Shown here piece by piece: positions 43,537 to 52,166 of a stretch of 64,000 bases of DNA; position 1 is the first letter of the stretch; each line of letters starts with the position of its first letter. The translations under genes were made by a program, and so were the position numbers. This DNA is from Nitrospirales bacterium (GTDB lineage Bacteria > Nitrospirota > Nitrospiria > Nitrospirales > UBA8639): contig BQIX01000001.1 in NCBI GenBank assembly GCA_021604145.1, positions 186,001-250,000 on the forward strand, read 5' to 3'. The notes beneath the pieces were generated by a model. The model ran no database searches and was not told where the DNA came from. It saw only the letters and a list, made by a program, of their open reading frames with translations.

Positions 43537-43734
43537 TCATTCCTTCAAACTCCCGTTCTCCTTTTCATCGAGAGTCTTTTTGATGAGTCAGTCCAACTTT
43601 CCGCCCTCGAAGTCCGCCTGAATCTGTTGGTCCCACAATTGCCAATCCTTCTCTGAGAGCCATAGCCGTGGTTGGATGTATACCAATTTCGGAAGCGTAT
43701 TAATCGCTGCCTTAATTTGGTCACCGTTTGACAT
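43537..43734 (-). pseudogene. Antitoxin of the decayed module, interrupted by TGA
   Basis: From ATG 43734, after GAAGGAGAGCT, the frame reads MSNGDQIKAAINTLPKLVYI through DFEGGKLD. It meets TGA at 43588-43590, then continues LIKKTLDEKENGSLKE to 43537, just before the toxin start. The LSEKDWQLWDQQI and GGKLDxLIKK pattern is that of small addiction-module antitoxins paired with ParE/RelE toxins. Both genes carry a lesion, which supports true decay over a single sequencing error. Confidence 0.65.
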
Positions 43735-43793
43735 AGCTCTCCTTCATGAAGATGAAGCAAAAGGCAGGCCGAAGAAATATGTTCAGAGTTAGT

Positions 43794-44357
43794 TTATACA
43801 AACAAATCAGACAAGGGGAGAGAAAAGTCAGGAAAGAGCTCAGAGGTCAGTATGTCATGAGCTTCAAGGCTTAAGAGGTCTGGAGTTATGAATACGTTGG
43901 TCTGGAGTTGGAAGCGTTTCACTGTCTCTAACACGGGATCGATGAGCCAATACTCTTTGACCTGATGGCGTTCATACAATTTTCGCTTGATCACTTCATC
44001 GATTTTCCGATTGCCTTCTGACAATATTTCTACAACTAGGTCAGGAGCTGCTTGAATGTTGGCCTCAGTCACAATGTCCATCCGATTAGCAGAAATAAAC
44101 AGAAAATCTGGTTGAACAACATCAAGTTCTGTCAGCATCACATCCGTCGGTGCCGAAAAGACAATGCCTAAGTTCTGTTCATGGATAAATGGTCCAATGA
44201 GACGGTGTAAATTAGAAATGATGCGTTTGTGCTTGGTCAAAGGAGCAGGCGTCAGGTAATGTTCTCCATCTATAAGCTCATGCTGTTTCCCATCATCAGG
44301 AAAGCAGAGATAATCTTCGTAAGTGAATTTGAGAAATGAAGGAGTGGAGGTCATCAT
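43794..44357 (-). CDS. Uma2-family (DUF820) putative restriction-fold nuclease
   Basis: 187 residues from ATG 44357, preceded by AAAGGAA; an upstream frame extension has no site. TYEDYLCFPDDGKQHELIDGEHY and the catalytic-type acidic motif VVQPDFLFIS with PDLVVEILSEGN are typical of Uma2 proteins. These have a PD-(D/E)XK-like core, are very abundant in Cyanobacteria, and their role is unproven. It stands directly next to the decayed toxin-antitoxin pair. Confidence 0.85.
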   Translation of the reverse strand: MMTSTPSFLKFTYEDYLCFPDDGKQHELIDGEHYLTPAPLTKHKRIISNLHRLIGPFIHEQNLGIVFSAPTDVMLTELDVVQPDFLFISANRMDIVTEANIQAAPDLVVEILSEGNRKIDEVIKRKLYERHQVKEYWLIDPVLETVKRFQLQTNVFITPDLLSLEAHDILTSELFPDFSLPLSDLFV

Positions 44358-44660
44358 TGAATTTCCTTTATTACGCCAATTGTCTCCCTGTTTCATCCGC
44401 CTATTGCTACAAGGGAAAGAAATGGCGGTTTTCCCCGCGAAAGAAGGCCACAAAACCTTTCGGAAAAACGATTCTATGCCTTAAGGATAAAGGATCTTTT
44501 TCCAGTTAGCAATGTAATTGGGCACGATTTGTGTCTCTGTCAAAGGAGTCCACTAAACGGTACCGTATGTGCGGACTGCCCCCCTGGTTGCAGAGAAAAA
44601 GGCTGATCGAGCGGGAGCCACATGAGGTGCAAGGCGGTCATATAAGCACGAATAAAAACC

Positions 44661-44688
44661 TGGATTCCCGTCTTCGCGGCAATGACAG
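44661..44688. repeat. Short dispersed-repeat fragment
   Basis: CTGGATTCCCGTCTTCGCGG, then CAATGACAG, resembles the TGGATTCCCG...GGAATGACA palindromes scattered in many environmental bacterial genomes. It is in a 470-base stretch (44358-44833) with no gene; a degraded REP-like copy follows at 44749-44772. Confidence 0.35.
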
Positions 44689-44833
44689 ATTGTTGGTCCT
44701 TTAACACAGGGCCTCAATTACTATCTTGTTTTAACGTTCTTAAGAATTCCCTCACCCTTGCCCCCTGAGCCTCTCTTCGAGACTCAGCTTCTTGGGAACG
44801 AAGCCACACAGAAGCTACAGGGATTTTCTGTGT

Positions 44834-45011
44834 CTATTGCAACATGCCGCTGACGATGAGCTCGGTTGCCTGTTCTGGGTCTAATTCGTGAGCCAGCAGG
44901 GTCTCTAATTCTTTCTGGTCGACGCTGCTAATGGCGGCTTCGTGGGTGACTGTAGCTAGGGGACGCGTCACCTTTACGAAGGGCACGGCACTCGCTATAG
45001 CATAGTCTTTA
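44834..45011 (-). pseudogene. SufB/SufD-type Fe-S assembly protein, C-terminal remnant
   Basis: The minus strand gives DYAIASAVPFVKVTRPLATV, THEAAISSVDQKELETLLAH, then ELDPEQATELIVSGMLQ and a stop at 44834. The THEAAIxSVD-x-KELETLxARGL pattern is the conserved end of SufB/SufD proteins. All upstream sequence is missing and is replaced by a dispersed repeat (45014-45119). Confidence 0.7.
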
Positions 45012-45013
45012 AC

Positions 45014-45119
45014 CGTCGCTCATTGTTCGTATCTCGTTGCTCGTGAATCGTCGTTCGTAAAAGAAAGATCGGAACGCTTTTCTTATGCGAGATACGCTTC
45101 ACGAACGACGCTTCACGCA
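45014..45119. repeat. Inverted-arm repeat inserted between Suf remnants
   Basis: The left arm (GTCGCT, GTATCTCGT, CTCGTGAATCGTCGTTCG) and the right arm (GCGAGATACGCTTCACGAAC, GACGCTTCACG) are inverted relatives with a short spacer. The CTCG-GAATCGT-ATCTCG block also occurs inside the MITE-like element at 7780-7826. It looks like a small non-coding mobile repeat. Confidence 0.5.
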
Positions 45120-45132
45120 CCAGGTAAGCACG

Positions 45133-45314
45133 TCTGTCCGTCCTTTGTTCGCGGCGTACCCATCGCAGCCCATTACGATATAAGCGAGCGTGCTTTTTCC
45201 CGAGCCATTTGCTGCAAGCAGCCCATATATTTCTTGATGGCCAAGAGTAAGATCGAGCCCATTCAAGATTTTCTATTCACCACTGTTGAAGGTAAGGTGA
45301 GTAACATCAAGCAC
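45133..45314 (-). pseudogene. SufC-type ABC ATPase, N-terminal remnant
   Basis: From GTG 45314 the minus strand reads VLDVTHLTFNSGE, a TAG (45273-45275), then KILNGLDLTLGHQEIYGLLA, the Walker A ANGSGKSTLAYIVMGCDGY and AANKGR. These are SufC hallmarks. With the SufB/D tail next to it, this is a gutted sufC-sufB pair; the middle was lost where the repeat now lies. Confidence 0.7.
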
Positions 45315-45348
45315 GTTCGTGGACGATCAAACCCCGGTGGACTCAAAA

Positions 45349-46221
45349 TTATGGTAGGGAAGGCTCAGTTGGTTTAGTTTCCTCGTAATACTTGAGACAT
45401 TCGGATTCACGCCCACTCACAATACGGTGACCTTTCAGTATTCCCCATTCTCCGGTGATCACCGTACATTGCCACTCTCTCTTGCCATCGTCATAGAAAA
45501 GAATAACCCAATCCTGGGTCTTTCCTTTTTGATGAGCTCGTGCGGTGTTTGAAAACAATGCGGTATAATGACGGACTCCACGTTCTGTATGTTAGACTGG
45601 CAGCCAAGCTTGCCCGGTTGGATTAAAGCGGCGGGGTGCAAATTTGTGGAGTTGATTCGCTGCGTCTTTTTCACGATATTCACGATCGACATCCAAGAGC
45701 TCCTCTATGGAAGGTGCCTCGAGACGTGTGCTCTCGCTTTTTGAGCGTACTCGTCCTAGGCGCTCAGTCAAACTGGAAATAATCCCAGAGAGGCGTTTGT
45801 CCCCAATTCCCTTGAAATGGCTGAGTCGGCCATCATAGGCTGCCAATTCCAAATCCTCGAGCGTGTCGATTGCTAGTTCATAATGGAGTCGTTCGGCCAT
45901 TTTCCTCCCAATTCCGGGTACAGACGCAAGCAGATTCACTGGTTCAGTTTCACCTCGCAGGCGTTCCAGCATGGGCAGCCTGCCGGTTAGCACAAGATCT
46001 CGAACTGCCCGCGCGATACTTTCACCGATGGCAGGTAAATGTTTCAGTCCATCGAGTCCCTCTGATTTTAAGATTTCATTAACCGGTTTCTCTAACTGCA
46101 CTAAGGTTTCAGCTGCGTGACGATATGCCTGCACACGAAAGGGATTGCTGCCCTGATCATGTAGGAGTTGAGCGACTTCTTTTAAGCGTTCGGCAATATC
46201 GTGATTTATCGAGGAAAGCAT
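45349..46221 (-). pseudogene. Helix-hairpin-helix DNA-binding protein (PolX-like N-terminal fold), in-frame nonsense
   Basis: From ATG 46221 the frame encodes LSSINHDIAERLKEVAQLLH and a DNA polymerase beta-type 8-kDa fold with HhH motifs (LKHLPAIGESIARAVRDLV, LLASVPGIGRKMAERLHYEL). It then reaches GQAWLPV and TAA at about 45592. The same frame goes straight on as HTERGVRHYTALFSNTARAH, DWVILFYDDGK and KGHRIVSGRESECLKYYEE to 45349, the normal C-terminal domain of this family. The family usually has a leucine at the stop position, so TTA to TAA would explain it. Either it is a recent nonsense mutation or both parts are still made separately. Confidence 0.75.
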
Positions 46222-46566
46222 GATTTTGTCAACTCTCAAATGGTGTGTTGTCTCTGTAGCTGATGCTTATGTCGTGAATGACCTTATATGAGAATCTTCA
46301 GCAAGATTGACGCCACACATTTCGTTTTCAGGGTAGAAAAAATGTTATGTCAGGGCAAGACAAACTTTCTAGCTCACACCCTATTCAGTAATGAGGTTAT
46401 TCGCTACAGCTTACGAGCTAACAGATGTCGCAATAAGCAGCAAACGTAGGAAGAGAAACATTGATCTAATCAAGGGAACAATCTTGTACAAAGATTCGAT
46501 GCCTTCTTAGAAAGGCTTTGTCTTATTGGGAATAGATGTTGCTGACAAGATATCTGAGGAGAAATA

Positions 46567-47847
46567 ATGAGAAAACAAATTGGATTCAAAGTTAGTTGTG
46601 TGTCGAGCTTTCTGTTGCTCATCGGGTGCATCGTCTATCTTTATGCGAGTTTTTCGACGGCTTTGGTTCATGCGAGTAATCAACCAGCCTGTGATGGACC
46701 ATTCCAGAATAAGGCAGTAAGTCCAGAAGTGCTCTCTCAAGTTCTCAGTGCCCATGGAAAGTGGTTAGTGGATCCTAGTAGTCCAGAAGGAAAACGGGCT
46801 AATTTGTGCCAGGCTGACTTAGCGAGAGCGGATTTGCGAGAAGCTGATCTGAGTGGAGCGAATTTACATGGGGCGAATCTTTATCAAGCCAATTTCAAGG
46901 GGGCAACTTTGGTCAAAACCGACCTTCAGGAAACCAATGCTCAAGATGCGTCTTTCTATGCGGCTAATTTTCAAGGAGCCAATCTACAAAATGGATTTTT
47001 TCAAGGAGCCGACTTTCGAAAAGCCAATCTCAACCATGCCAATCTAGGTGCCGCTGACTTACGATTCGCCAATCTTGCTGAGACTAATATGGGCGTCGCA
47101 AATCTTCAAGATGCGGAAATGGAAGAAGTGCATCTTGTAGAAGCCAATCTCCAGCAGGCCAATTTAACTCGGACCAAGCTATTCCGTGCTGATCTTCGAA
47201 AAGCCCAGCTCAACAATGCCGTGTTAGTGCATGCAGAGCTTCGAGAGGCGGATCTCTATCAAGCAAACCTGAAAGACGCTGATTTACAGCACGCGGATCT
47301 AAGGGGAGCGGGCTTAACCCTTGCGAATCTCAATGAAGCCAATCTTATGCATGCTAATCTTCGAGAGGCCACACTCGAACGAGCCGTGCTCTACAAGACG
47401 AATTTTCAAAAGACCAACTGTACTGAAGCTAATTTTCAGGTAGCGGATTTATTAGAGGCCAATTTATCGAATGCTGATCTGAGGGGAGCGTCATTCGATG
47501 AAGCGTACATGGCCAAAGCCACATTGCGCAGTGCAAATCTGGAAGGTGCTGACTTTGCCTGGGCTAACTTAGTGGATGCTGATCTGCGAAAAGCCAACCT
47601 TGAACAAACAACCTTCTATAAAGCCAAACTACAAGAGGCCATACTCGATCACGCTCAGTTTTATGGAGCCGACCTTCGTTTAACAGATTTTCATGGAGCT
47701 TCCTTGCAGGGTACCGATTTTCGAGGAGTCGTCTTGCATTTTGTCGTTGGATTGACACAAGTCCAAATTGACAAGGGCTGTGTTGATGAACTGACAGACC
47801 TTCCAACGGGACTGATAAGGTCAGCGACATGCACAACCATTCCATAA
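46567..47847 (+). CDS. Exported pentapeptide-repeat protein
   Basis: 426 residues after a TGAGGAGAAATA site. An N-terminal signal peptide (VSCVSSFLLLIGCIVYLYA) precedes a short linker with an early Cys. Continuous A(D/N)LxxA pentapeptides fill about residues 80-395, for example ANLCQADLARADLREADLSG, forming a right-handed beta-helix with roughly 60 coils-worth of repeats. The C terminus returns to ordinary sequence with a Cys pair (GCVDEL, ATCTT). Function is unknown; such helices act as scaffolds or DNA mimics. A degraded partial copy lies at 48911-49228. Confidence 0.88.
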   Translation: MRKQIGFKVSCVSSFLLLIGCIVYLYASFSTALVHASNQPACDGPFQNKAVSPEVLSQVLSAHGKWLVDPSSPEGKRANLCQADLARADLREADLSGANLHGANLYQANFKGATLVKTDLQETNAQDASFYAANFQGANLQNGFFQGADFRKANLNHANLGAADLRFANLAETNMGVANLQDAEMEEVHLVEANLQQANLTRTKLFRADLRKAQLNNAVLVHAELREADLYQANLKDADLQHADLRGAGLTLANLNEANLMHANLREATLERAVLYKTNFQKTNCTEANFQVADLLEANLSNADLRGASFDEAYMAKATLRSANLEGADFAWANLVDADLRKANLEQTTFYKAKLQEAILDHAQFYGADLRLTDFHGASLQGTDFRGVVLHFVVGLTQVQIDKGCVDELTDLPTGLIRSATCTTIP

Positions 47848-47861
47848 CCTGTAAGACGTAA

Positions 47862-47888
47862 CGGACCCCATGAGGATCCTCGGTTTTT
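47862..47888 (+). terminator. Possible terminator after the pentapeptide gene
   Basis: The palindrome GAGGATCCTC (47872-47881) runs into GGTTTTTTG. The stem is short and almost loop-less, so efficiency is uncertain. It lies between convergent genes and could serve the plus-strand gene. Confidence 0.3.
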
Positions 47889-47922
47889 TGTCGATGATGA
47901 GTGAAAAGAATAATCTGAAGTA

Positions 47923-48315
47923 TTAATCTACTCCGAGACTCGGCTCATAACTTTTAAAGTGTAAAACAAGATCACGCACGGATACTAAGCCCACAATTTT
48001 ATCTCCCTCACAAATAATCAAATGACGAACGCCGAGATCGCCCATCATGTCATGCGCTTCATGAGATGTACGTGTCACTTGTATGGATGGAAAGTCGGTG
48101 GTCATCAATTGCTCTGCGGTGGTTTGCTCCAGATTCCTCTTAACACTAACTCCTTTGCGAACAATGTCGGTATCAGTGAGGAGTCCGATGAACATGCCGT
48201 TCCGCTCAACTAAGAGCGCACTGATATTTTCTTGTCGCATTTTATCAGCAGTATCTGCGATGGATGTATCTGAAGGAATCGACTTTAAGGATTTTTGCAT
48301 GATTTCAGCTAACAT
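47923..48315 (-). CDS. Two-CBS-domain protein
   Basis: 130 residues with AAGGAGG upstream of the start. CBS 1: SLKSIPSDTSIADTADKM to FIGLLTDTDIVRKGV. CBS 2: DFPSIQVTRTSHEAHDMM to KIVGLVSVRDLVLHFKS. Paired CBS domains bind adenine nucleotides such as AMP, ATP or NADH and report energy state. Stand-alone CBS proteins are part of dormancy regulons such as Hrp1 of the DosR set. It is convergent with the pentapeptide gene. A TGGCAC is upstream, but no -12 element. Confidence 0.9.
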   Translation of the reverse strand: MLAEIMQKSLKSIPSDTSIADTADKMRQENISALLVERNGMFIGLLTDTDIVRKGVSVKRNLEQTTAEQLMTTDFPSIQVTRTSHEAHDMMGDLGVRHLIICEGDKIVGLVSVRDLVLHFKSYEPSLGVD

Positions 48316-48440
48316 GAGAAACCTCCTTGTTGTTGTGAATAGCGAGTGCCACAGAAAATTTGATGCCCGTAGGGCGTCCTTTCCATCATACTTCGATAGG
48401 ATATTCTTTAATATTAAATGAACCCATCCTTTTACGTAAA

Positions 48441-48675
48441 GGACGCAAGGTCTACGTCATGCAATATGGGTTTCATTCCTATATGTTTTCCTGGGGACTC
48501 GTGGTGAATAATTCCTATTACTATATCACCCAAAAAGATGCGCACTTTTCACTATCCGACATTTCACCCGGAGAGTATACTCTTTCAGCGAGGCACCCTG
48601 GGGGTAAATAAATTTCTCGAAAAACCTGTCGTGGTTCAGAGTGGTCAAGCGTTGAACGTCAACATTGAGTTATAG
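48441..48675 (+). pseudogene. Carboxypeptidase-regulatory-like domain fragment, frameshifted
   Basis: GRKVYVMQYGFHSYMFSWGL, then YYYITQKDAHFSLSDISPGE and YTLSARHPGG, is the C-terminal beta-sandwich of exported carboxypeptidase-regulatory-like or methylamine-utilisation-type proteins. It stops at TAA, while the true ending VNKFLEKPVVVQSGQALNVN continues in the next frame to TAG at 48675. The N-terminal part is absent. A 9-bp inverted repeat (48374-48382 and 48438-48446) borders its left end. Confidence 0.6.
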
Positions 48676-48910
48676 CCATCTCAAAGTCGACGGAGTCTTC
48701 ATGAGAGGGCGGAGAACTCACGGTTTGGCTTGGAGTTGCTCGGAGAGGGCGTAGAAATCTTACCTTCTCTTCGAGTGCAAAAGGCGTAAGAGCGCTTGAG
48801 GTGAATTACCTATCTAGGTTTGGGAGACTTCCTCTGAGTTGCCCATATGAAGCGTCGGTTTTGGTTGGTCTTTTTTTGATCTGCTCATGGACTCGGAAGC
48901 CAAATTTTAG

Positions 48911-49228
48911 ATCGCCGACTTATTAGGCGCGAGCTTATTGGGTGTTGATCTGAGAGGAACGTTCTTTGATGAGGGATACCTGGCTAAGGCTAATTTCCGG
49001 GGAGGGAACCTTCAGGTCCCTAATTAAATTGGATTAATTTGGTCTAAGCCGATTTTCGAGAAGCCAATCTCAAACTAACGACACGGTATAAGGCTACCAT
49101 GCATGAAGCTATAGCCGATAAACCTCACTGTTCTGGGTGCTAGTATTCTCGGGACACCTATTCATGAAGTTTCATTTCAAGTGCAGATTTTCTAGGAATA
49201 GCCATGCACTTTGTGGATGGGTTGACCA
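48911..49228 (+). pseudogene. Degenerate copy of the pentapeptide-repeat gene end
   Basis: IADLLGASLLGVDLRGTFFD, then EGYLAKANFRGGNLQ, aligns with ADLLEANLSNADLRGASFDE in the intact gene (47446-47760). After a stop, shifted frames keep matching as SKPIFEKPIS, LGASILGTPIHEVSFQVQIF and CTLWMG. It is therefore a decayed duplicate of the C-terminal third of 46567-47847. The stretch 48676-48910 holds nothing recognisable. Confidence 0.65.
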
Positions 49229-49342
49229 ACGAATGGAACTTCCAAGGAAGCTGACAAGACCATTTTCATGTACAATAATTGAATAACCGCAAAAACTCAC
49301 AGAAGGCACAGTTAAACGGTACGTATCTCCGAAAGGCTATGT

Positions 49343-49981
49343 ATGTTTGTTGTTTGGGAAGATGGAGGAATAAAGGTTCCATATACGCCAGGAAGTATTC
49401 GTGGTAGAAGGGTCGAGAAAGTCCAAAGGTCTTCTCCTATTCAAAAAACTGAGTCACGTTTACAAGATTCAAAAATTCAATCTCCAGAGACGGAAGCCTC
49501 TCGTGCCGCTGAAACCTATCAGCAATCTGAACCATCTCGCGATAGTCGACAACCGGCAATTCTTGCCAAACAAATCATGAGTGCGCCAGTTGTCACGCTT
49601 TCTCCATCGGCAAAACTTTCCGATGCCTGGAACATCATACAAGGGCAACGATTTCGTCATGTTCCAGTGCTTTCGTCGCAAGGCCATCTTGTCGGGATTC
49701 TTTCGGATCGAGATTTGTTTCGTGCCACAATTGAGATTGACGCATCATCAGAGCAGCCGGGAGTCAATGCGCATAATGGTCCTATTCAACAGCTTATGAC
49801 GCGTAACGTATTGTCGGCTGGTCCAGAGACAGAAATTCGAGCAATCGCCAGCATTCTCTTTGAAGAGCGAATTGGGGCTATGCCTATTGTCACGGAGACA
49901 GGCAATGTCATCGGTATTCTCACTCGAAGCGATATTCTTCGAACGGTAATCAACAAGGCCCCGATTGAATTGTGGATCTAA
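49343..49981 (+). CDS. CBS-domain-pair protein with N-terminal extension
   Basis: 212 residues. The first 75 residues are low-complexity and polar (SSPIQKTESRLQDSKIQSPE). Two CBS domains follow: ILAKQIMSAPVVTLSPSAKL to HLVGILSDRDLFRATIE, and IQQLMTRNVLSAGPETEIRA to NVIGILTRSDILRTV. It probably senses adenylates. It is convergent with mdoH. A GAAAGG site precedes the start. It is the second CBS gene of the stress-gene region. Confidence 0.88.
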   Translation: MFVVWEDGGIKVPYTPGSIRGRRVEKVQRSSPIQKTESRLQDSKIQSPETEASRAAETYQQSEPSRDSRQPAILAKQIMSAPVVTLSPSAKLSDAWNIIQGQRFRHVPVLSSQGHLVGILSDRDLFRATIEIDASSEQPGVNAHNGPIQQLMTRNVLSAGPETEIRAIASILFEERIGAMPIVTETGNVIGILTRSDILRTVINKAPIELWI

Positions 49982-50033
49982 AATACGTTTAGTCACTGGG
50001 AGGCCGAATGATGATTTGAGAAAGCTGGTACGC

Positions 50034-52166
50034 TTATGCTGTAGCTGGAACATGCATTTTTGTCTGTTGACGATCCTGAATCGCTTTACCCCAGTATGAT
50101 TGAGGTGCAGCTTGCCATGCCTGTTCATGTAGCCACTGTAAGCTATTGCGATCACGCATCAGTTGGGACAATTCATTAGTGGAGAGTGCTTCGGGCCCTT
50201 CTTGATAACATCGTGTACGAAGTGCAAATATCATTTCCTGTTTTAATCCACCTCGATGCGCATGCGTCATTCCCTGGTGGACACGGTTAAGGACAGGGTC
50301 CAAAATAGCCTGAACTGCTATATTCGTTTGGTGGTTAGGAAGGACATCTGGATTTTTCGTGAGATCATCGAGTAATTGGGAACCGTGATATTCTTCAGAA
50401 GTCTGCAAAAAACCCAAACGTTTTAATTTGTCACCTGGACCTACCCGACTGAGAAACACGGAGATGGGTGCGGCAAGTATTAATGGTAATGCAACGGGTA
50501 GGGACCAATAAAAGAACATCGGTTGAAGTTGGTAGGCAAAGGTCGCCCATGCTCCAGCGATCACTGTGCCAGGTGCCTGATGAAGGATCGCATCGGACCA
50601 TCGTGTTTCGTCAGTCCGATTCTGTCCAGCCCAACGTAATGACAGGTTCAACAACGATTCCACGACATAGCGACTATGGGCCAGCATACGAATAGGCGCC
50701 AACAACGCAGACACGAGATTCTCTATGATTACACTGGCTGACACTCGCAGCAGTCCTCCATGGCTTTTCAGTTGATGGCTTCGCATCAGATCAAAGATTG
50801 CAAGAAACTTTGGCACAAACAGTAAAAAGAGTGTAGTGCTTGCCAAGCCAATTGCCCGTTCAGGATTCCATTCCGGCCAGACTGGAAAGAGGCTGTGCTG
50901 GGCTGGAAAGTAATCGATAGGGAACAGCACCAACCTGGCAGTTTCGATCGTGGTGAGGATGAGGAATAGTAACCACAACGGGGAGGCCAAATAGGACATG
51001 ATGCCGTTAAGAAAATTCATTCGATGCGCCAGTCGTAACCGGGGCTCGAATAACATGAGCCACAGATGCTGCATGTTGCCCTTAACCCAGCGTTTATCGC
51101 GTTTCAAGTCATCCGCAAGTGTCGGGGGTGATTCTTCATGACTATGGGTGAGCTGAGGTTCAAGCCATATTTCATAACCGGCTCGCCCCATGAAGGATGC
51201 TTCCACAAAGTCGTGACTCAAGATAGGACCCTGAAACAGTCCAGGACCGCGTAATTGCTTTAGGCCGCAATGACGCATAAACGCATGAGTACGGATAATG
51301 GCATTATGTCCCCAGTACACGGCTTCTCCTAATTGCAATGATGCTAACCCTGTTGTAAACAATGGTCCATACACCTGGTTGGCAAACTGTTGAGCTCGCG
51401 CAAACAAAGAACGCGCATTAAGGAGTGTCGGACTTGTTTGAAGAATGCCTGTTTGCGGTTCGGCTTGCATGAGTTGGACCATCTTCACCAAGGTTTCCCC
51501 GCTCATAAGGCTGTCTGCATCGAGAACAATCATGTATTCATAGCCTCGTCCCCAGCGGCGAAGAAAGTCAGCAATATTTCCGCTCTTGTAATGTTGGTTC
51601 AACGTTCTGCGACGATAAAACAAACGACCTTCGGCTCCCAGTTCTTGACACAATTGATGCCATGCAGCTTGTTCCGATAGCCAGATATTCGGCTCTCGAC
51701 TGTCAGACAGTATGAAAAAATCGAAATGCTCTAGTTGACCTGTCTGCTCCAAGGATCGATAGACGGCACGCAATCCACCGAGTGAACGATTGATCGGTTC
51801 ATGATAAATCGGCATGACTATCGCTGTTCGTGCGAGATTCATCGCAGCCAATTTTTCAGGGGTATGACGGCCCAATAAAGAAAAACGATCACCGCCGACA
51901 CAGCGAATCACAAAACCAAACATCCCGATCCAGAAGCCAACTGAGATCCAAGCAAAAAGGAGGAAAAACAAAGCAATAATGCCCAGTTCCACACCACCAT
52001 CGCCATGGTATGGCAGTACAGAAACCATGTAAGAGGTCGCAAATAATGATTGACCGAGAACAAGTATGGTCAGCAAGATGCGCCGAAACCGCGCAACGGT
52101 AGGCCAACGGACTGTTGGGGATGTAAGGGGGACGGTCGTTGTCTGGAAGGCAGTCTGATTATTCAC
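50034..52166 (-). CDS. mdoH: Glucans biosynthesis glucosyltransferase MdoH/OpgH
   Basis: 710 residues from GTG 52166, whose first base is the last of the preceding gene's TAG. An N-terminal membrane hairpin is followed by a family-2 glycosyltransferase domain (TAIVMPIYHEPINRSLGGLR, DADSLMSGETLVKMV, a later KRDKRWVKGNMQHLWLM with the acceptor-site motif) and about five more membrane helices. MdoH polymerises UDP-glucose into the beta-1,2 backbone of osmoregulated periplasmic glucans and exports it. It is shorter than the E. coli protein (847), mainly at the N terminus. MdoG is encoded upstream in the same unit. Confidence 0.92.
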   Translation of the reverse strand: MNNQTAFQTTTVPLTSPTVRWPTVARFRRILLTILVLGQSLFATSYMVSVLPYHGDGGVELGIIALFFLLFAWISVGFWIGMFGFVIRCVGGDRFSLLGRHTPEKLAAMNLARTAIVMPIYHEPINRSLGGLRAVYRSLEQTGQLEHFDFFILSDSREPNIWLSEQAAWHQLCQELGAEGRLFYRRRTLNQHYKSGNIADFLRRWGRGYEYMIVLDADSLMSGETLVKMVQLMQAEPQTGILQTSPTLLNARSLFARAQQFANQVYGPLFTTGLASLQLGEAVYWGHNAIIRTHAFMRHCGLKQLRGPGLFQGPILSHDFVEASFMGRAGYEIWLEPQLTHSHEESPPTLADDLKRDKRWVKGNMQHLWLMLFEPRLRLAHRMNFLNGIMSYLASPLWLLFLILTTIETARLVLFPIDYFPAQHSLFPVWPEWNPERAIGLASTTLFLLFVPKFLAIFDLMRSHQLKSHGGLLRVSASVIIENLVSALLAPIRMLAHSRYVVESLLNLSLRWAGQNRTDETRWSDAILHQAPGTVIAGAWATFAYQLQPMFFYWSLPVALPLILAAPISVFLSRVGPGDKLKRLGFLQTSEEYHGSQLLDDLTKNPDVLPNHQTNIAVQAILDPVLNRVHQGMTHAHRGGLKQEMIFALRTRCYQEGPEALSTNELSQLMRDRNSLQWLHEQAWQAAPQSYWGKAIQDRQQTKMHVPATA

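Noticed and set aside
43588-43590. Selenocysteine read-through of the TGA in the antitoxin frame.
   Set aside because: No SECIS-like hairpin follows, the family has no selenoproteins, and the neighbouring toxin is also broken.
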